A model generated the notes under the pieces. That model was not told where the DNA came from and made no database searches. It worked only from the letters and a program-made list of their open reading frames with translations. This document shows, piece after piece, positions 27,356 to 36,623 of a stretch of DNA of 64,000 nt. How positions within the stretch are numbered: position 1 is the stretch's first letter; the number at the start of each line of letters is the position of its first letter. The stretch covers positions 62,001 to 126,000 of the forward strand of contig JAZQLF010000004.1 of assembly GCA_045542535.1 (NCBI GenBank). The letters run 5' to 3'. The DNA comes from DTU089 sp045542535. Its GTDB lineage: Bacteria > Bacillota > Clostridia > Oscillospirales > Acutalibacteraceae. Both the position numbers and the translations under genes were made by a program.

Positions 27356-29587
27356 ATGAAATATAATTTTACAAGATTGAATATTGAAGCAGTGGGCAAA
27401 GATGCTGTAAAAGCGGCAACATATTTTGCTAAAGAGCTAAAGAAAAGAACGGGAAAGTCCTTGCCCGTCTTTGAAAAAGCCCCTGCTTTTCCTAAAATAA
27501 TTTTTAAAACTGACGAAGCCATAGAAAACAAGGATTTCTTTAATATTTATCAGACAGAGGGCGAAATTATCATTACCGCAAAAACCATTCGCGGTCTTAT
27601 TTTCGGTTACTCCCTCTTTTTGAGAAAATGTACTTTTGAAAACGGTGTGATTACCCTCATTAAAAACATTACAGGTGATTATGCCCCTCAGAAAGAAATC
27701 CGCGGTCATCAGGCAGGCTACCGAACAACACCCAATACGTACGATGCCTGGGATTATGAGCAGTATTTCCAGTATTATCTTGATATGATGGCGTTCGGCT
27801 CAAACACCGTTGAACACAACGGCACAAAGCCTAAAGCTAATTTCAGAAACGCTCTTATGAAATATGACCAGGAGGAATTTCTCGTTGAAGCATCAAGACT
27901 TGCAGATATAGTGGATTTAGATGTTTCTCTCTGGCACGCAAACAACGACTATGAAACCGAGGAAGAAGCTCTTGAAATACGTGATAAACTTTATTCAAGT
28001 ATGCCTCGCCTTAATATCGTTTTCCCTCCCGGAGGCGATCCCGGTGAGCTTCCGGCAGATGTTTTTATTGACCGTTGCCAAAAAATCCAGAAAATTCTTA
28101 CAAAGCATCACCCTGAGGCAAAAATGCATCCTTCAGCTCAGGCACCTCATTCCATAAGAGATTGGGGTAAAGTTTTCTGTGAAAATCTCCAGAATGAGCC
28201 TGATGAAATTGATGCGGTTATTATGGGCCCCAACCACGCCTTCCCCATTCACGAATTAAGAAAACGCATACCCGAAAAATACCCTATGCGCTTCTACCCC
28301 GATATTACTCACAATCTCCGTTGCGAATACCCTGTTAATTTCCTTGAGGACGATTGGCACTATACTCTCGCTGCTACACTTTCAAGAGAAAGCGTAAATC
28401 CCCGTCCCACAGAGCTTCGCACACTTTATCGAATCTTTGCGCCCTATACAATAGGCAGCGTAAGCTATTCCGAGGGTGTCCACGACGACCTTAACAAAGC
28501 AGTCTGGTCAGCTCTGGAATGGGATTGTAACACAGATTTAAGAGAAGCGGTGCTTGATTACGCTCGTTACTTTATGTACGGCGCAGATGAGGAAAAAATC
28601 GCAGACTGCATTTTCCTTTTAGAAAAGAATTGGCAAGGTGCACCTGAAGAAAACCCCTGTATAGATTCTTCCTACAAAATGTTTTGCGAATTGAGAAAAG
28701 ACTACCCTGCCCTTTCTGAAAATTGGCGCTTTGTTCAGCTTTATTTCCGTGCTTGTTGCGATAAGCTTGTGAAAATGAGAAGAGTTTTCGAGCTTAAACT
28801 CATAAAAGAAGCAACAGAAGAGTTGAAAAAGCACAATATTTCAAGTGCATTGGAAATTTTAAATACATCCTTTAGTTTCCAATATTCTCTTTTGAGAAGC
28901 GAAATTGATACTCTGGCAGAAAAGCTCTTTGACCTTATAGGCTTACAGCTTGACGTAGAGCATTATTGCGCAGACAGTTGGGAAAGAGGAGCAACCCTTG
29001 AAACCATTGACAACAATGTTACCGACCGAGCATTTTTATTAAAGAAGCTCGATTATGCTCTTACTCTTAACGAAAGTGAAAGAATTCCTTTTATTGACCG
29101 ACTTATTTCCTGCAGAAAATCCAACGAAGGTGAAATTTATTACTCTGTTGCCCTTCATGGACTTAACACTCTCGGAGTTCGTCAGGAAGGCGAATTCTAT
29201 ATGGATGTTCATGGGGATAAGCCCGTTGCAAAGGAGCTTTCCATGCCTATGGCTATGACAAAGGTTTATGACCACTTCTCTTTCAAAGCAAAATTCGGCG
29301 GGTTCAAAGCAAATACAGATTACACCTTAAAAATTGCATATAAAACAGACATCAACCCCGAAATTCAACACCACCGCATAATTGCCAACGGAACAACAAT
29401 TTATGACGGTGCTCAGTTCGGAGGAAGAAAAGACCCTGATTTTGATAAGGCGATGTTGGTAGAAGGCTTTGAAAGTGCAGAATATATTTTACCAAAAGAG
29501 GTATTCGTTAACGGCACTTTAGAATTGGAAATCAAAGAAGATATTGACGGCTTTAAGCTTTGCGAATTGTGGATTAAACCTGTATAA
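27356..29587 (+). CDS. Putative glycoside hydrolase (GH20/GH67-like architecture)
   Basis: 743 residues from the ATG at 27356 (AGGTGG 5 nt upstream); a GTG at 27347 overlaps the ribosome-binding site. Residues about 1-105 resemble the small alpha/beta domain that precedes GH20, GH67 and GH84 barrels (AATYFAKELKKRTGKSLPVF; TIRGLIFGYSLFLRK). A TIM-barrel-like region follows, starting with EIRGHQAGYRTTPNTYDAWD and containing FGSNTVEHNG, DVSLWHANND and MGPNHAFPIHELRKR. A helical segment (about 470-570) and a C-terminal beta domain complete it. There is no signal peptide, so the enzyme is probably cytoplasmic and acts on imported oligosaccharides. Substrate and catalytic residues are not assigned. 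A TTGAAG/TAATAT promoter with 17-nt spacing may lie at 27294-27322. Confidence 0.62.
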   Translation: MKYNFTRLNIEAVGKDAVKAATYFAKELKKRTGKSLPVFEKAPAFPKIIFKTDEAIENKDFFNIYQTEGEIIITAKTIRGLIFGYSLFLRKCTFENGVITLIKNITGDYAPQKEIRGHQAGYRTTPNTYDAWDYEQYFQYYLDMMAFGSNTVEHNGTKPKANFRNALMKYDQEEFLVEASRLADIVDLDVSLWHANNDYETEEEALEIRDKLYSSMPRLNIVFPPGGDPGELPADVFIDRCQKIQKILTKHHPEAKMHPSAQAPHSIRDWGKVFCENLQNEPDEIDAVIMGPNHAFPIHELRKRIPEKYPMRFYPDITHNLRCEYPVNFLEDDWHYTLAATLSRESVNPRPTELRTLYRIFAPYTIGSVSYSEGVHDDLNKAVWSALEWDCNTDLREAVLDYARYFMYGADEEKIADCIFLLEKNWQGAPEENPCIDSSYKMFCELRKDYPALSENWRFVQLYFRACCDKLVKMRRVFELKLIKEATEELKKHNISSALEILNTSFSFQYSLLRSEIDTLAEKLFDLIGLQLDVEHYCADSWERGATLETIDNNVTDRAFLLKKLDYALTLNESERIPFIDRLISCRKSNEGEIYYSVALHGLNTLGVRQEGEFYMDVHGDKPVAKELSMPMAMTKVYDHFSFKAKFGGFKANTDYTLKIAYKTDINPEIQHHRIIANGTTIYDGAQFGGRKDPDFDKAMLVEGFESAEYILPKEVFVNGTLELEIKEDIDGFKLCELWIKPV

Positions 29588-29630
29588 TTCATTCAAAACA
29601 CTTTAAAATAACAAAATTGTTACTTTTTTC

Positions 29631-29677
29631 GACCGTTTTTGCAATGTTTTTGTAATAAAATGTTGCAAAGAACGGTC
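29631..29677 (+). terminator. Terminator of the putative glycosidase
   Basis: GACCGTT and TTGCAA segments pair with TTGCAA and AACGGTC across a bulged stem; the 3' arm is followed by TTTTTG. The 3' arm overlaps the -35 of the next promoter. Confidence 0.7.
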
Positions 29678-29692
29678 TTTTTGTGGTATTAT
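29663..29692 (+). promoter_or_regulatory. Possible promoter of the zinc-ribbon/TPR gene
   Basis: TTGCAA (29663-29668), 18-nt spacer, TATTAT (29687-29692), about 58 nt before the ATG. Confidence 0.45.
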
Positions 29693-29750
29693 GGAATTTG
29701 TATGAGTGGAAATTTGCTCTAAAATACCTATACAAGGTTAAGGTGGATGT

Positions 29751-32198
29751 ATGATAAGAATCATTTGTGCAGAATGTAAAAACGCTTATCTCCAGAATAA
29801 AGACGGAAATTTAGTTTGTCCCTCTTGCGAAGCAACCTATCCGCAGGAGAAAGAAAATCTTCTTTTAGGCGTGCAATATTATAACGAAGAGAATTATGCC
29901 GAAGCAGACAACTGTTTGATGAAATACATCGTCAAAAATAGTCTTGAGCCTCTTTCAATTTTCTACAAGGCTCTTTGTGACGGCAGAAACTTTGATGAAG
30001 ATACAGTATCTCTTCAAGATACATACAAGAAAATACTCAACGTATTCGAAGATGTTTCTGACGATGATTATCCCAGATTCATTGCTCTTGCTAATGACGA
30101 AATGCTTAAGATAGAGAAGCTTCTTTCCGAAAGCCATGTAAGACTTTTTGCAGATGCTGATGCAGAAAAAATCAAGAAAGAAGTTGAGATTATTCTCAAC
30201 ATTCAGAACGAAGCAAAAGCCTTCAGAACTGCTCTTTCTGCTTTGGTTGCGGATTATAATGAACGCTCTCCCCGTAAGATTTCTGCTAAATTTGCCGATT
30301 GCTTCTTTGTTGAAAGTGACATAGCTGCAGAAGTGGGAGATATAAAATACCACAAAATCTGCGATAATGTTGCTTCTCATACTGTATTCACCGGAATTCT
30401 CACTAACGACATCAAAAATCTTGAAATATATTTGCGTTGTATTGTTATGTTCTTCCAGAAGAGCTATGACAAATACAAATTCCTTCTTGAGCAATCTGAA
30501 AAATTCACAAAGCTCAATGAATCATTGGAATTAGGTCAGTACAACACCATTAAAGGCACAGGTGCAGTTGCTGACAAGCTTAAAAGCATTTCTTACGAAT
30601 TCCTTCAGGAGAGCTATAAAGAACATTTCGATGAGCAAATTGAAATGCAAACCGAAACAGTTGTTGTTATAGAACCCGAAGTAATTGAAGAACCTGAAAT
30701 AGTTGAAGAACCCGAAACAACTGAAGAAATTGCACAAGCAGAAGCTTTGGTTGAGGAAGCTGCAGTGGCAGAAGAAATTTCCGAAGAAGCGGAAGTTGTT
30801 TCAGAAGAAACCGAAACAGACGAAGCGACTTCCGAAGAAAATTCAGTTGAAGTTATCGAAGAAAATATCGTCACAGATAATGATATTATCGAAATTGAAG
30901 TTGAAGAAGCTACCCAGGAAGAACCTGAAGCAGACATTGAGGACATCTCTTCAACAGTTGAAGTTGACGAAGTAAAAACAGAGGAAATCGAAGAAGCAGA
31001 ACCTGTAATCGAGGAAAATGCCGTAATCGAAATCCCTGTTGAAACTGCAGAAGAAACCGAAACAGAAGCTGCTGAAATTGCCGAAGAAGCCAATGACGAA
31101 GCGGTTGTTGAAATTGAAGAAGTAAGCCTCGAAAACTGTGAAAAGATTGAATTAGATGAAGCTGTTATCAACGGTGACGACCAAAAGGATGCTATTATTG
31201 ATCCTAAAAAGAAAAAAGGCCACAAAACTCTTGTTCTTGTGCTCCTTCTCATTGTCCTTGCAGGCTTATTTGCAGGTTATAAATACGGTCCCGATTTAAT
31301 TAACGGCTATAACTACGACAAAGCCGTTGCTTTGGCAGAAGAAGGTAACTACTCCGAAGCTATTACTGCATTCAAGGATTTAGGCGATTATTCTGACAGC
31401 CAGGCAAAAGCAACCGAGTGCGAATATAACCACGCATTAAAGCTTGAAGAAGACGGAAAATATGCTGAAGCAAAACTTGTTTTCGAAGCTCTCGGTGATT
31501 ATGCAGACTCAAAAACAAGAGTTCAGGCTTGCGCTTACAGTGAAGCAAAAGATGCTCTCGAAAATAACAATTTCGAAGTTGCATCAAAGCTTTTCACTGA
31601 TTTAGGTGACTATGGCGACAGCAAAGATATGGTTAAAGAATGTTCCTACAGACAGGCACTTTCCTTAATGGAAAACAAGGAATACAAAAGTGCTATTGAA
31701 ATTCTTACAACCATAAGAAAATATTCTGATTCCAAAGATAAAATCCTGGAAGCAAAATATATGTACGTTACAGATAACTTTGACAAGAAAGATAAAACAA
31801 CTGTCAAATATCTTAACGAACTTACAACAGAAAATTTCCGTAACAGCGCAGAATTAAGAAAAGAGCTTTTAGGTTCAGCGGAAGTTACATCAACTGATGT
31901 TAAAGCCTTCGTAAACTATAGCTCAACAGACCTTGAAACCTCTCTTACACAGCTTGACAACACAAAACCCATCTACTTCCACGTTGTTGTGGGCGACAAA
32001 GCGCTCTACGGTCAGACTCTCACTTTAAAATACACCACTGCATTCGGTTACACTCAAAGAAAAAACGTAACACTTTCCGAAAGTGACAATGTTGCAGTAA
32101 TGTCCTACCCCTCAACCCAGCATAAAAATTATACCGTTGAATTCGAGCTTCTTGATTCCACCGACAAAAAGATTGCAGGACAGAAAATCAGCTTTTAA
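29751..32198 (+). CDS. Zinc-ribbon membrane protein with Glu-rich linker and extracytoplasmic TPR-like repeats
   Basis: 815 residues, no known family recognised as a whole. The N-terminus has a zinc-ribbon pattern (CAEC near residue 5, CPSC near 24) followed by a TPR-like cytoplasmic helical domain (about 35-290). Residues about 300-475 are a highly acidic, repetitive linker rich in Glu, Val, Ala and Thr. One membrane helix (about 490-512, KTLVLVLLLIVLAGLFAGYK) follows. Outside lie four Sel1/TPR-like repeats of about 36 residues, marked by AEEGNYSEAITAFKDLGDYSDS and the recurring F-x-x-L-G-D-Y-x-D-S. A C-terminal beta domain ends the protein. The layout suggests a sensor or scaffold linking cytoplasm and surface. 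AAGGTGG precedes the ATG. Monocistronic, with its own terminator. Confidence 0.7.
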   Translation: MIRIICAECKNAYLQNKDGNLVCPSCEATYPQEKENLLLGVQYYNEENYAEADNCLMKYIVKNSLEPLSIFYKALCDGRNFDEDTVSLQDTYKKILNVFEDVSDDDYPRFIALANDEMLKIEKLLSESHVRLFADADAEKIKKEVEIILNIQNEAKAFRTALSALVADYNERSPRKISAKFADCFFVESDIAAEVGDIKYHKICDNVASHTVFTGILTNDIKNLEIYLRCIVMFFQKSYDKYKFLLEQSEKFTKLNESLELGQYNTIKGTGAVADKLKSISYEFLQESYKEHFDEQIEMQTETVVVIEPEVIEEPEIVEEPETTEEIAQAEALVEEAAVAEEISEEAEVVSEETETDEATSEENSVEVIEENIVTDNDIIEIEVEEATQEEPEADIEDISSTVEVDEVKTEEIEEAEPVIEENAVIEIPVETAEETETEAAEIAEEANDEAVVEIEEVSLENCEKIELDEAVINGDDQKDAIIDPKKKKGHKTLVLVLLLIVLAGLFAGYKYGPDLINGYNYDKAVALAEEGNYSEAITAFKDLGDYSDSQAKATECEYNHALKLEEDGKYAEAKLVFEALGDYADSKTRVQACAYSEAKDALENNNFEVASKLFTDLGDYGDSKDMVKECSYRQALSLMENKEYKSAIEILTTIRKYSDSKDKILEAKYMYVTDNFDKKDKTTVKYLNELTTENFRNSAELRKELLGSAEVTSTDVKAFVNYSSTDLETSLTQLDNTKPIYFHVVVGDKALYGQTLTLKYTTAFGYTQRKNVTLSESDNVAVMSYPSTQHKNYTVEFELLDSTDKKIAGQKISF

Positions 32199-32203
32199 AT
32201 AAA

Positions 32204-32230
32204 ACAAGGATTGCCAAAAGCAATCCTTGT
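32204..32230 (+). terminator. Terminator of the zinc-ribbon/TPR gene
   Basis: 11-bp perfect stem ACAAGGATTGC/GCAATCCTTGT, 5-nt loop, followed by TTTTGTTTTTT. Confidence 0.9.
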
Positions 32231-32251
32231 TTTTGTTTTTTAAAATGGTTT

Positions 32252-32414
32252 AAAACGAAATTTATTTCATTTGCTGTGCGCTAAAGTTCCTTCAATTTTA
32301 AAATTGTTTAATTTAGATGCAGAAGACGATTTATTCTTCGATGATGTATGTGGATACTTCGAGAGGGATAAATCGTCTAAAATGAAATTTATTTCATTTG
32401 CTCTGCGCTAAAGT
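32252..32414. repeat. Composite intergenic repeat (36-bp direct repeats around an inverted repeat)
   Basis: Two 36-bp copies (32252-32287 and 32379-32414) differ at only two positions and contain GAAATTTATTTC, itself a palindrome. Between them are a palindrome CAATTTTAAAATTG (32293-32306) and a 10-bp inverted repeat (32324-32333 with 32369-32378). It lies between convergent genes and has no coding frame. It looks like a miniature element or relic. Confidence 0.65.
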
Positions 32415-32422
32415 AAACAATT

Positions 32423-32701
32423 TTACTGCATTGCTCTTGAAGCGCCTTCTGACATATCAGTTACCATATCGGACATACCTTCCGACATATCTGTAACAAT
32501 ATCACCTAAAACACCGTTTTCGCCTTCTTCGGATTCATCTGTTACCATACCGGGATTCATTGTTGTGGTAATATTTGATGTTCCGGGAGCAGTGGTTGTA
32601 GTTGTAGTTGTCTTTGTATCATCTCCGCCGCAACCGCTGAACACGAATGCCATACAACCGATAATCAAAGCAACTGCAAGAACCGTAATAATTTTCTTCA
32701 T
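32423..32701 (-). CDS. Small Thr-rich lipoprotein (92 aa)
   Basis: 92 residues. A short signal peptide ends in the lipobox FSGC (Cys24), followed by GGDD, a run of seven threonines and a Thr/Pro-rich linker. The C-terminal part repeats MSEG (DIVTDMSEGMSDMVTDMSEG), giving an amphipathic repeat. It should be anchored to the outer face of the membrane. No function can be assigned. AAAGGG precedes the ATG at 32701. It sits downstream of ypeB on the same strand (78 nt gap) and could share its transcript. Confidence 0.75.
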   Translation of the reverse strand: MKKIITVLAVALIIGCMAFVFSGCGGDDTKTTTTTTTAPGTSNITTTMNPGMVTDESEEGENGVLGDIVTDMSEGMSDMVTDMSEGASRAMQ

Positions 32702-32779
32702 ATATTCACGCCCTTTCCGGAGATAAATGAATTTCTTGTAACTCCTATATAATTATTCCTCAATTTTTTTCGAATATTC

Positions 32780-34120
32780 TTATTTTGTAAGAACTCCGCC
32801 ATCGGTATAAAGAAGAATAAGAATATCTTTTTCCTCCCCTGTTACAGGGTCAATATAAACAAGAATTTCCTGAGAATCCTCTGCTTTACAGCGGTATTCG
32901 TAAACATAGTTTTCAGTTTCGTAATCTGTGGGAATAAACGCTTTCTTATAAGACAAAATCTCTAAATCATCTTTTAAAAGTTTTTGTGCAGATTTTAAAG
33001 TGTATTTTACTTTTTCGGGAACTTTTCTGGATTTATGATTCATAATATAACCTGTTGCATCAAAGCCTAAGATTTCGCCGTTATCAAGAGCAACACTAAC
33101 TTTAATAAGGTCCGTGTAATAAGTTATTCCGTCTTCGTAGTAGGAGAAATTTATAGTGCAAACCCCGTCAACCGTTGAATAATAGCTTTCTTTTATCTTT
33201 GTGTAACCTTTTTCTTCCAAGAATGCAGTTGCTTTTTTTATTGCTGATGAAGCATCAATTTTGCTTTCACCTGCATAACGGGAATTGAGCATATAAGAAA
33301 CAAGGCCGCCTTTTTGAGTAACGGAAATTGTTGCATTGGCGTTGTAAAAGGTATAGGTGCTAAGATTACTGTCTGTTTTATTTAAAAAGTAGATTTCCTC
33401 TGCTTTTACCCCGAGAAACTTTGCTGCTTTTTCTTGGGCTTCATCCTGGGTTATCTCTTTAAGATTTTCCACAAGAGTGGATTTTTTCGAATTAATATGG
33501 TCGGAAAAAGGACCGTCATAAATAAGAGTCGGGTAATCTTCTAAAGCTTGATTAGCATCATTTAATTCGTTTGCAAGATATAGCTTTTCATCGCCCTCGC
33601 TTTGAAGCGTGGATTTAATTTCTTCAAAATTAAGTCCGCCGTTTTCTTCCTCCTGAATGAGATAATTTATAGTCTGAGAAAGCTTTTCTGAATAATTTTT
33701 AAGCTTTTTAAGGTTGTCCGTTTCTTCCTTTGAAAGTTTTTCACCGGAAGCAAGTTTTTCGTTAAGAGAAAGAGTATATTCTCCCACTTGCGATAAAAAT
33801 TTATATACTCCCGATATTTCTGTATTGCCGTCTGTTATTTCCGAAAGGCTTTCTTTTGCAGAGGAGCTTGACCGCCAAAGCTTTGAAGCAACGTCAGAAA
33901 GCATGGCAGAACTTGAGGAATACATACATTTTTGCAAATTAATATCAATATCATCCATATATGTTCCTAATTGAGTCAAAGCTCTTTCTCTTGATGCCAT
34001 GACTTCTCTTTTTATAACTGCCAGCTTATACATATTGACTCCGCCCCAAACACCGAGAGCCACAACGATTGCCGTAAGGTAACTGACAATCCTAACTAAA
34101 TTTCTTCTTTTTTTAATCAT
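32780..34120 (-). CDS. ypeB: Spore germination protein YpeB
   Basis: 446 residues. One N-terminal membrane helix (about 11-32) is followed by the YpeB region with RERALTQLGTYMDDIDINLQKCMYSSSSAML and a C-terminal half with two to three PepSY-like modules (about 235-440; DEAQEKAAKFLGVKAEEIYFL; SSAIKKATAFLEEKGYTKI). YpeB is held in the spore coat/cortex region and stabilises the cortex hydrolase SleB in Bacillus. Its presence marks the organism as a spore former. sleB, the usual partner, is not adjacent here. The ATG at 34120 has AGAGGTG upstream. The gene is divergent from the cysteine desulfurase gene. Confidence 0.9.
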   Translation of the reverse strand: MIKKRRNLVRIVSYLTAIVVALGVWGGVNMYKLAVIKREVMASRERALTQLGTYMDDIDINLQKCMYSSSSAMLSDVASKLWRSSSSAKESLSEITDGNTEISGVYKFLSQVGEYTLSLNEKLASGEKLSKEETDNLKKLKNYSEKLSQTINYLIQEEENGGLNFEEIKSTLQSEGDEKLYLANELNDANQALEDYPTLIYDGPFSDHINSKKSTLVENLKEITQDEAQEKAAKFLGVKAEEIYFLNKTDSNLSTYTFYNANATISVTQKGGLVSYMLNSRYAGESKIDASSAIKKATAFLEEKGYTKIKESYYSTVDGVCTINFSYYEDGITYYTDLIKVSVALDNGEILGFDATGYIMNHKSRKVPEKVKYTLKSAQKLLKDDLEILSYKKAFIPTDYETENYVYEYRCKAEDSQEILVYIDPVTGEEKDILILLYTDGGVLTK

Positions 34121-34211
34121 ACTATTACACCTCTTTATATCGTTACTTTATTTTTTCTCGAAAGTTAATAAAATATTCAATATTTTTACAATAAAAGTTC
34201 ATTCAAAAGCA

Positions 34212-34241
34212 TTTACAAAAATGCCTATTATATAGTATAAT
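34212..34241 (+). promoter_or_regulatory. Promoter of the cysteine desulfurase/thiI operon
   Basis: TTTACA (34212-34217), 18-nt spacer, TATAAT (34236-34241), about 50 nt before the start codon. Confidence 0.65.
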
Positions 34242-34290
34242 AAGACGATTATGAAATATAATGGGAAATTATTGAAAGGATGTATTGCTT

Positions 34291-35424
34291 TTGACTGCTT
34301 ATTTTGACAATAGTGCAACCACAAAACCTTGCTCTTTGGCAGTAAATGCCGCTAAAAAGGCAATGGAAGAGTGTTGGGGCAATCCCTCTTCTCTTCATGC
34401 ATTAGGTCTTGAAGCTTCCGATAATTTAAAAAAAGCGAGAAAGCAAGTTTCAGGGCTTTTAGGTGTCCCCGAAAATGCATTCTTTTTCACCTCTTCAGGC
34501 ACTGCCGCCAACAACACCGCAATTTTCGGTGCTTACGAGAAACTTAAACGAGAAGGAAACAGAATCGTTACAACCGCTATTGAGCATCCAAGCGTTCTCG
34601 AACCTATAAAGCGTCTTGAAGCAATGGGTCTTGAGGTTATTCGCCTTAACCCCGATGAAAACGGAAAAATACGCGAAGAAGAGCTTTTCGAAAGCATAAA
34701 CAAAAACACTATTCTCGTTTCCTGTATGGCAGTTAATAACGAAGTAGGCTCAATTCTTCCCGTTAACCGTATCCGTACTGCTGTAAGACGAGCAGGTGCT
34801 CCTGCAATTATTCATTCCGACTGTGTTCAGGCGCTTTCCAAAATAGCGGTAACTCCTAAAACAGTTGATGCAGATATAATTACCGTAAGCGGTCATAAAA
34901 TCCACGCTTTAAAAGGTGTAGGCGGTATTTATTTAAAATCCAAAGGAATAATAAAACCCTATATTCTCGGTGGCGGTCAGGAACAAGGTATTCACTCGGG
35001 AACAGAGGCAACTCCTGCTATTATGTCTTTCGGCGCAGCGGCAGAAGAAGCTTCAGATGTTACTTCTCATAGTGAGTATGTTAAAAATCTTAAAACCCGA
35101 CTTGTTAGTGGCATAATTGATATTCCTTGTGTAAAAATCAATTCCCCCGATGATGCAATCCCCTATATTTTAAATATTTCAATTTTAGGTCTGCCTAGCC
35201 AACCAATAGTAAACTTTATGAGCGAAAAAGGAATATATATTTCCGCAGGTTCTGCTTGTAAAATGGGTCACAGAAGTCCCGTTTTAACTGCTATGGGACT
35301 TTCTCCCGAAAGAATTGACAGTGCAGTAAGAATCAGTCTTTCCCGATATAATACGGAAGAAGAAATTGATTATTTAATTGATGCAATAAAAGAAGCCTCA
35401 GAAAAATACGGCAAGAAAAGATAA
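34291..35424 (+). CDS. Cysteine desulfurase (NifS/IscS family)
   Basis: About 377 residues. A PLP-dependent aminotransferase fold with AYFDNSATTKP at the N-terminus, the PLP lysine in ITVSGHKIHALKGVGGIYLK, and the sulfur-carrying cysteine in ISAGSACKMG near the C-terminus. It removes sulfur from cysteine and passes it as a persulfide. thiI, which needs exactly this donor for 4-thiouridine, follows 11 nt later, so it probably supplies ThiI. Start codon: two TTG codons, at 34285 and 34291, follow GAAAGGA; the spacing favours 34291. No ATG is available near the conserved start. Confidence 0.93.
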   Translation: MTAYFDNSATTKPCSLAVNAAKKAMEECWGNPSSLHALGLEASDNLKKARKQVSGLLGVPENAFFFTSSGTAANNTAIFGAYEKLKREGNRIVTTAIEHPSVLEPIKRLEAMGLEVIRLNPDENGKIREEELFESINKNTILVSCMAVNNEVGSILPVNRIRTAVRRAGAPAIIHSDCVQALSKIAVTPKTVDADIITVSGHKIHALKGVGGIYLKSKGIIKPYILGGGQEQGIHSGTEATPAIMSFGAAAEEASDVTSHSEYVKNLKTRLVSGIIDIPCVKINSPDDAIPYILNISILGLPSQPIVNFMSEKGIYISAGSACKMGHRSPVLTAMGLSPERIDSAVRISLSRYNTEEEIDYLIDAIKEASEKYGKKR

Positions 35425-35435
35425 GGAAAATAACA

Positions 35436-36623
35436 ATGAAAGAAATCATTCTTATAAAAGACGGTGAGCTTGCTCTCAAAGGACTTAACCGTTCCTCTTT
35501 TGAGTCAATGCTTATGAAAAATATCAAACGCAGAATCAAGCCTTTCGGCGCATTTCAGTTAAAGAATTCTCAATCTACAATTACAGTTACACCGCTTGAT
35601 GATAATGCTGATTTAGATGCTGCTGCAGACGAAATTTCACGTGTGTTCGGTATATCTGCATATTCAAGAGCCGCAGTTTCCGAAAAAGATATTGATAAAA
35701 TTCTTGAAATTGCTCCCGAATATCTTAAGGACCAGCTTGAAGAGGCTAACACCTTTAAGGTTGAAGCAAAGCGTTCCGATAAAAGCTTCCCCTACAACTC
35801 TCCTGAAATCTCGGCTATGGTTGGCGGAAAGCTTCTGGAAAGCTTCCCTCACCTTAAAGTTGATGTTAAAAACCCCGATATTAAAGTTACTGTTGAAATT
35901 CGCGACCAGGCATATATACGCGGTAATCAGCTCAAAGGCGCAGGCGGTATGCCCGTTGGTTCATCAGGAAGAGCAATGCTTCTCATTTCCGGCGGTATCG
36001 ACAGTCCCGTTGCCGCTTATATGATGGCAAAGAGAGGACTTGAGCTTGTGGGTATTCACTTTGCTTCTCCTCCCTATACCTCTCCCCGTTCCGAGCAAAA
36101 GGTTCACGACCTTCTCTCAAAGGTTGCCCGTTACAGCGGAAGAATCTGGCTTCACACAGTTCCTTTTACTGAAATCCAGGAGCTTATCCGTGAAAATTGC
36201 CCCGAGGAATATTTCACAATTATTATGCGCCGTTTTATGATGCGAATTGCTTGTATGTTGGCAGAAAAAACAGATTGCCACGCTCTTATTACAGGCGAAA
36301 GCGTAGCCCAGGTTGCAAGTCAGACAACTCTCGCTCTCGGTTGCACGGATGCAGTTGCAACCCAACCTGTTTTCCGTCCCTGCATCGGTATGGACAAAGA
36401 AGAAATTATTACAATTTCAAGAAAAATCGAAACCTTCGATATTTCAATCCAACCTTTCGAGGACTGTTGCACAGTATTTACTCCCAAGCATCCTAAAACC
36501 CGTCCTCAGCTTAAAGATGTTGAAGAAGCAGAAAAGGTTTTAGATATTGAGGGACTTTGCCAGAGAGCAGTTGACGGTATCGTACGCATTGCAATTAATT
36601 CAGACGGTGTTGAAAATGACTGA
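35436..36623 (+). CDS. thiI: tRNA 4-thiouridine synthetase ThiI
   Basis: 395 residues. N-terminal ferredoxin-like and THUMP domains (about 1-165; EIRDQAYIRG), then the PP-loop ATP pyrophosphatase motif LLISGGIDSPVAAYMM (about 180-196) and a C-terminal helical part with ALITGESVAQVASQT. There is no rhodanese extension, as is usual in Firmicutes. It activates uridine 8 of tRNA and inserts sulfur delivered by the cysteine desulfurase encoded just upstream. AAGGAAAA precedes the ATG. Its end overlaps the next gene (cinA-type) by 8 nt. Confidence 0.95.
   Translation: MKEIILIKDGELALKGLNRSSFESMLMKNIKRRIKPFGAFQLKNSQSTITVTPLDDNADLDAAADEISRVFGISAYSRAAVSEKDIDKILEIAPEYLKDQLEEANTFKVEAKRSDKSFPYNSPEISAMVGGKLLESFPHLKVDVKNPDIKVTVEIRDQAYIRGNQLKGAGGMPVGSSGRAMLLISGGIDSPVAAYMMAKRGLELVGIHFASPPYTSPRSEQKVHDLLSKVARYSGRIWLHTVPFTEIQELIRENCPEEYFTIIMRRFMMRIACMLAEKTDCHALITGESVAQVASQTTLALGCTDAVATQPVFRPCIGMDKEEIITISRKIETFDISIQPFEDCCTVFTPKHPKTRPQLKDVEEAEKVLDIEGLCQRAVDGIVRIAINSDGVEND

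Noticed and set aside
30614..31252. 212-codon minus-strand frame rich in serine
   Set aside because: Antisense of the Glu-rich linker (GAA/GAG codons read as TTC/CTC or TCT frames); a composition artefact.
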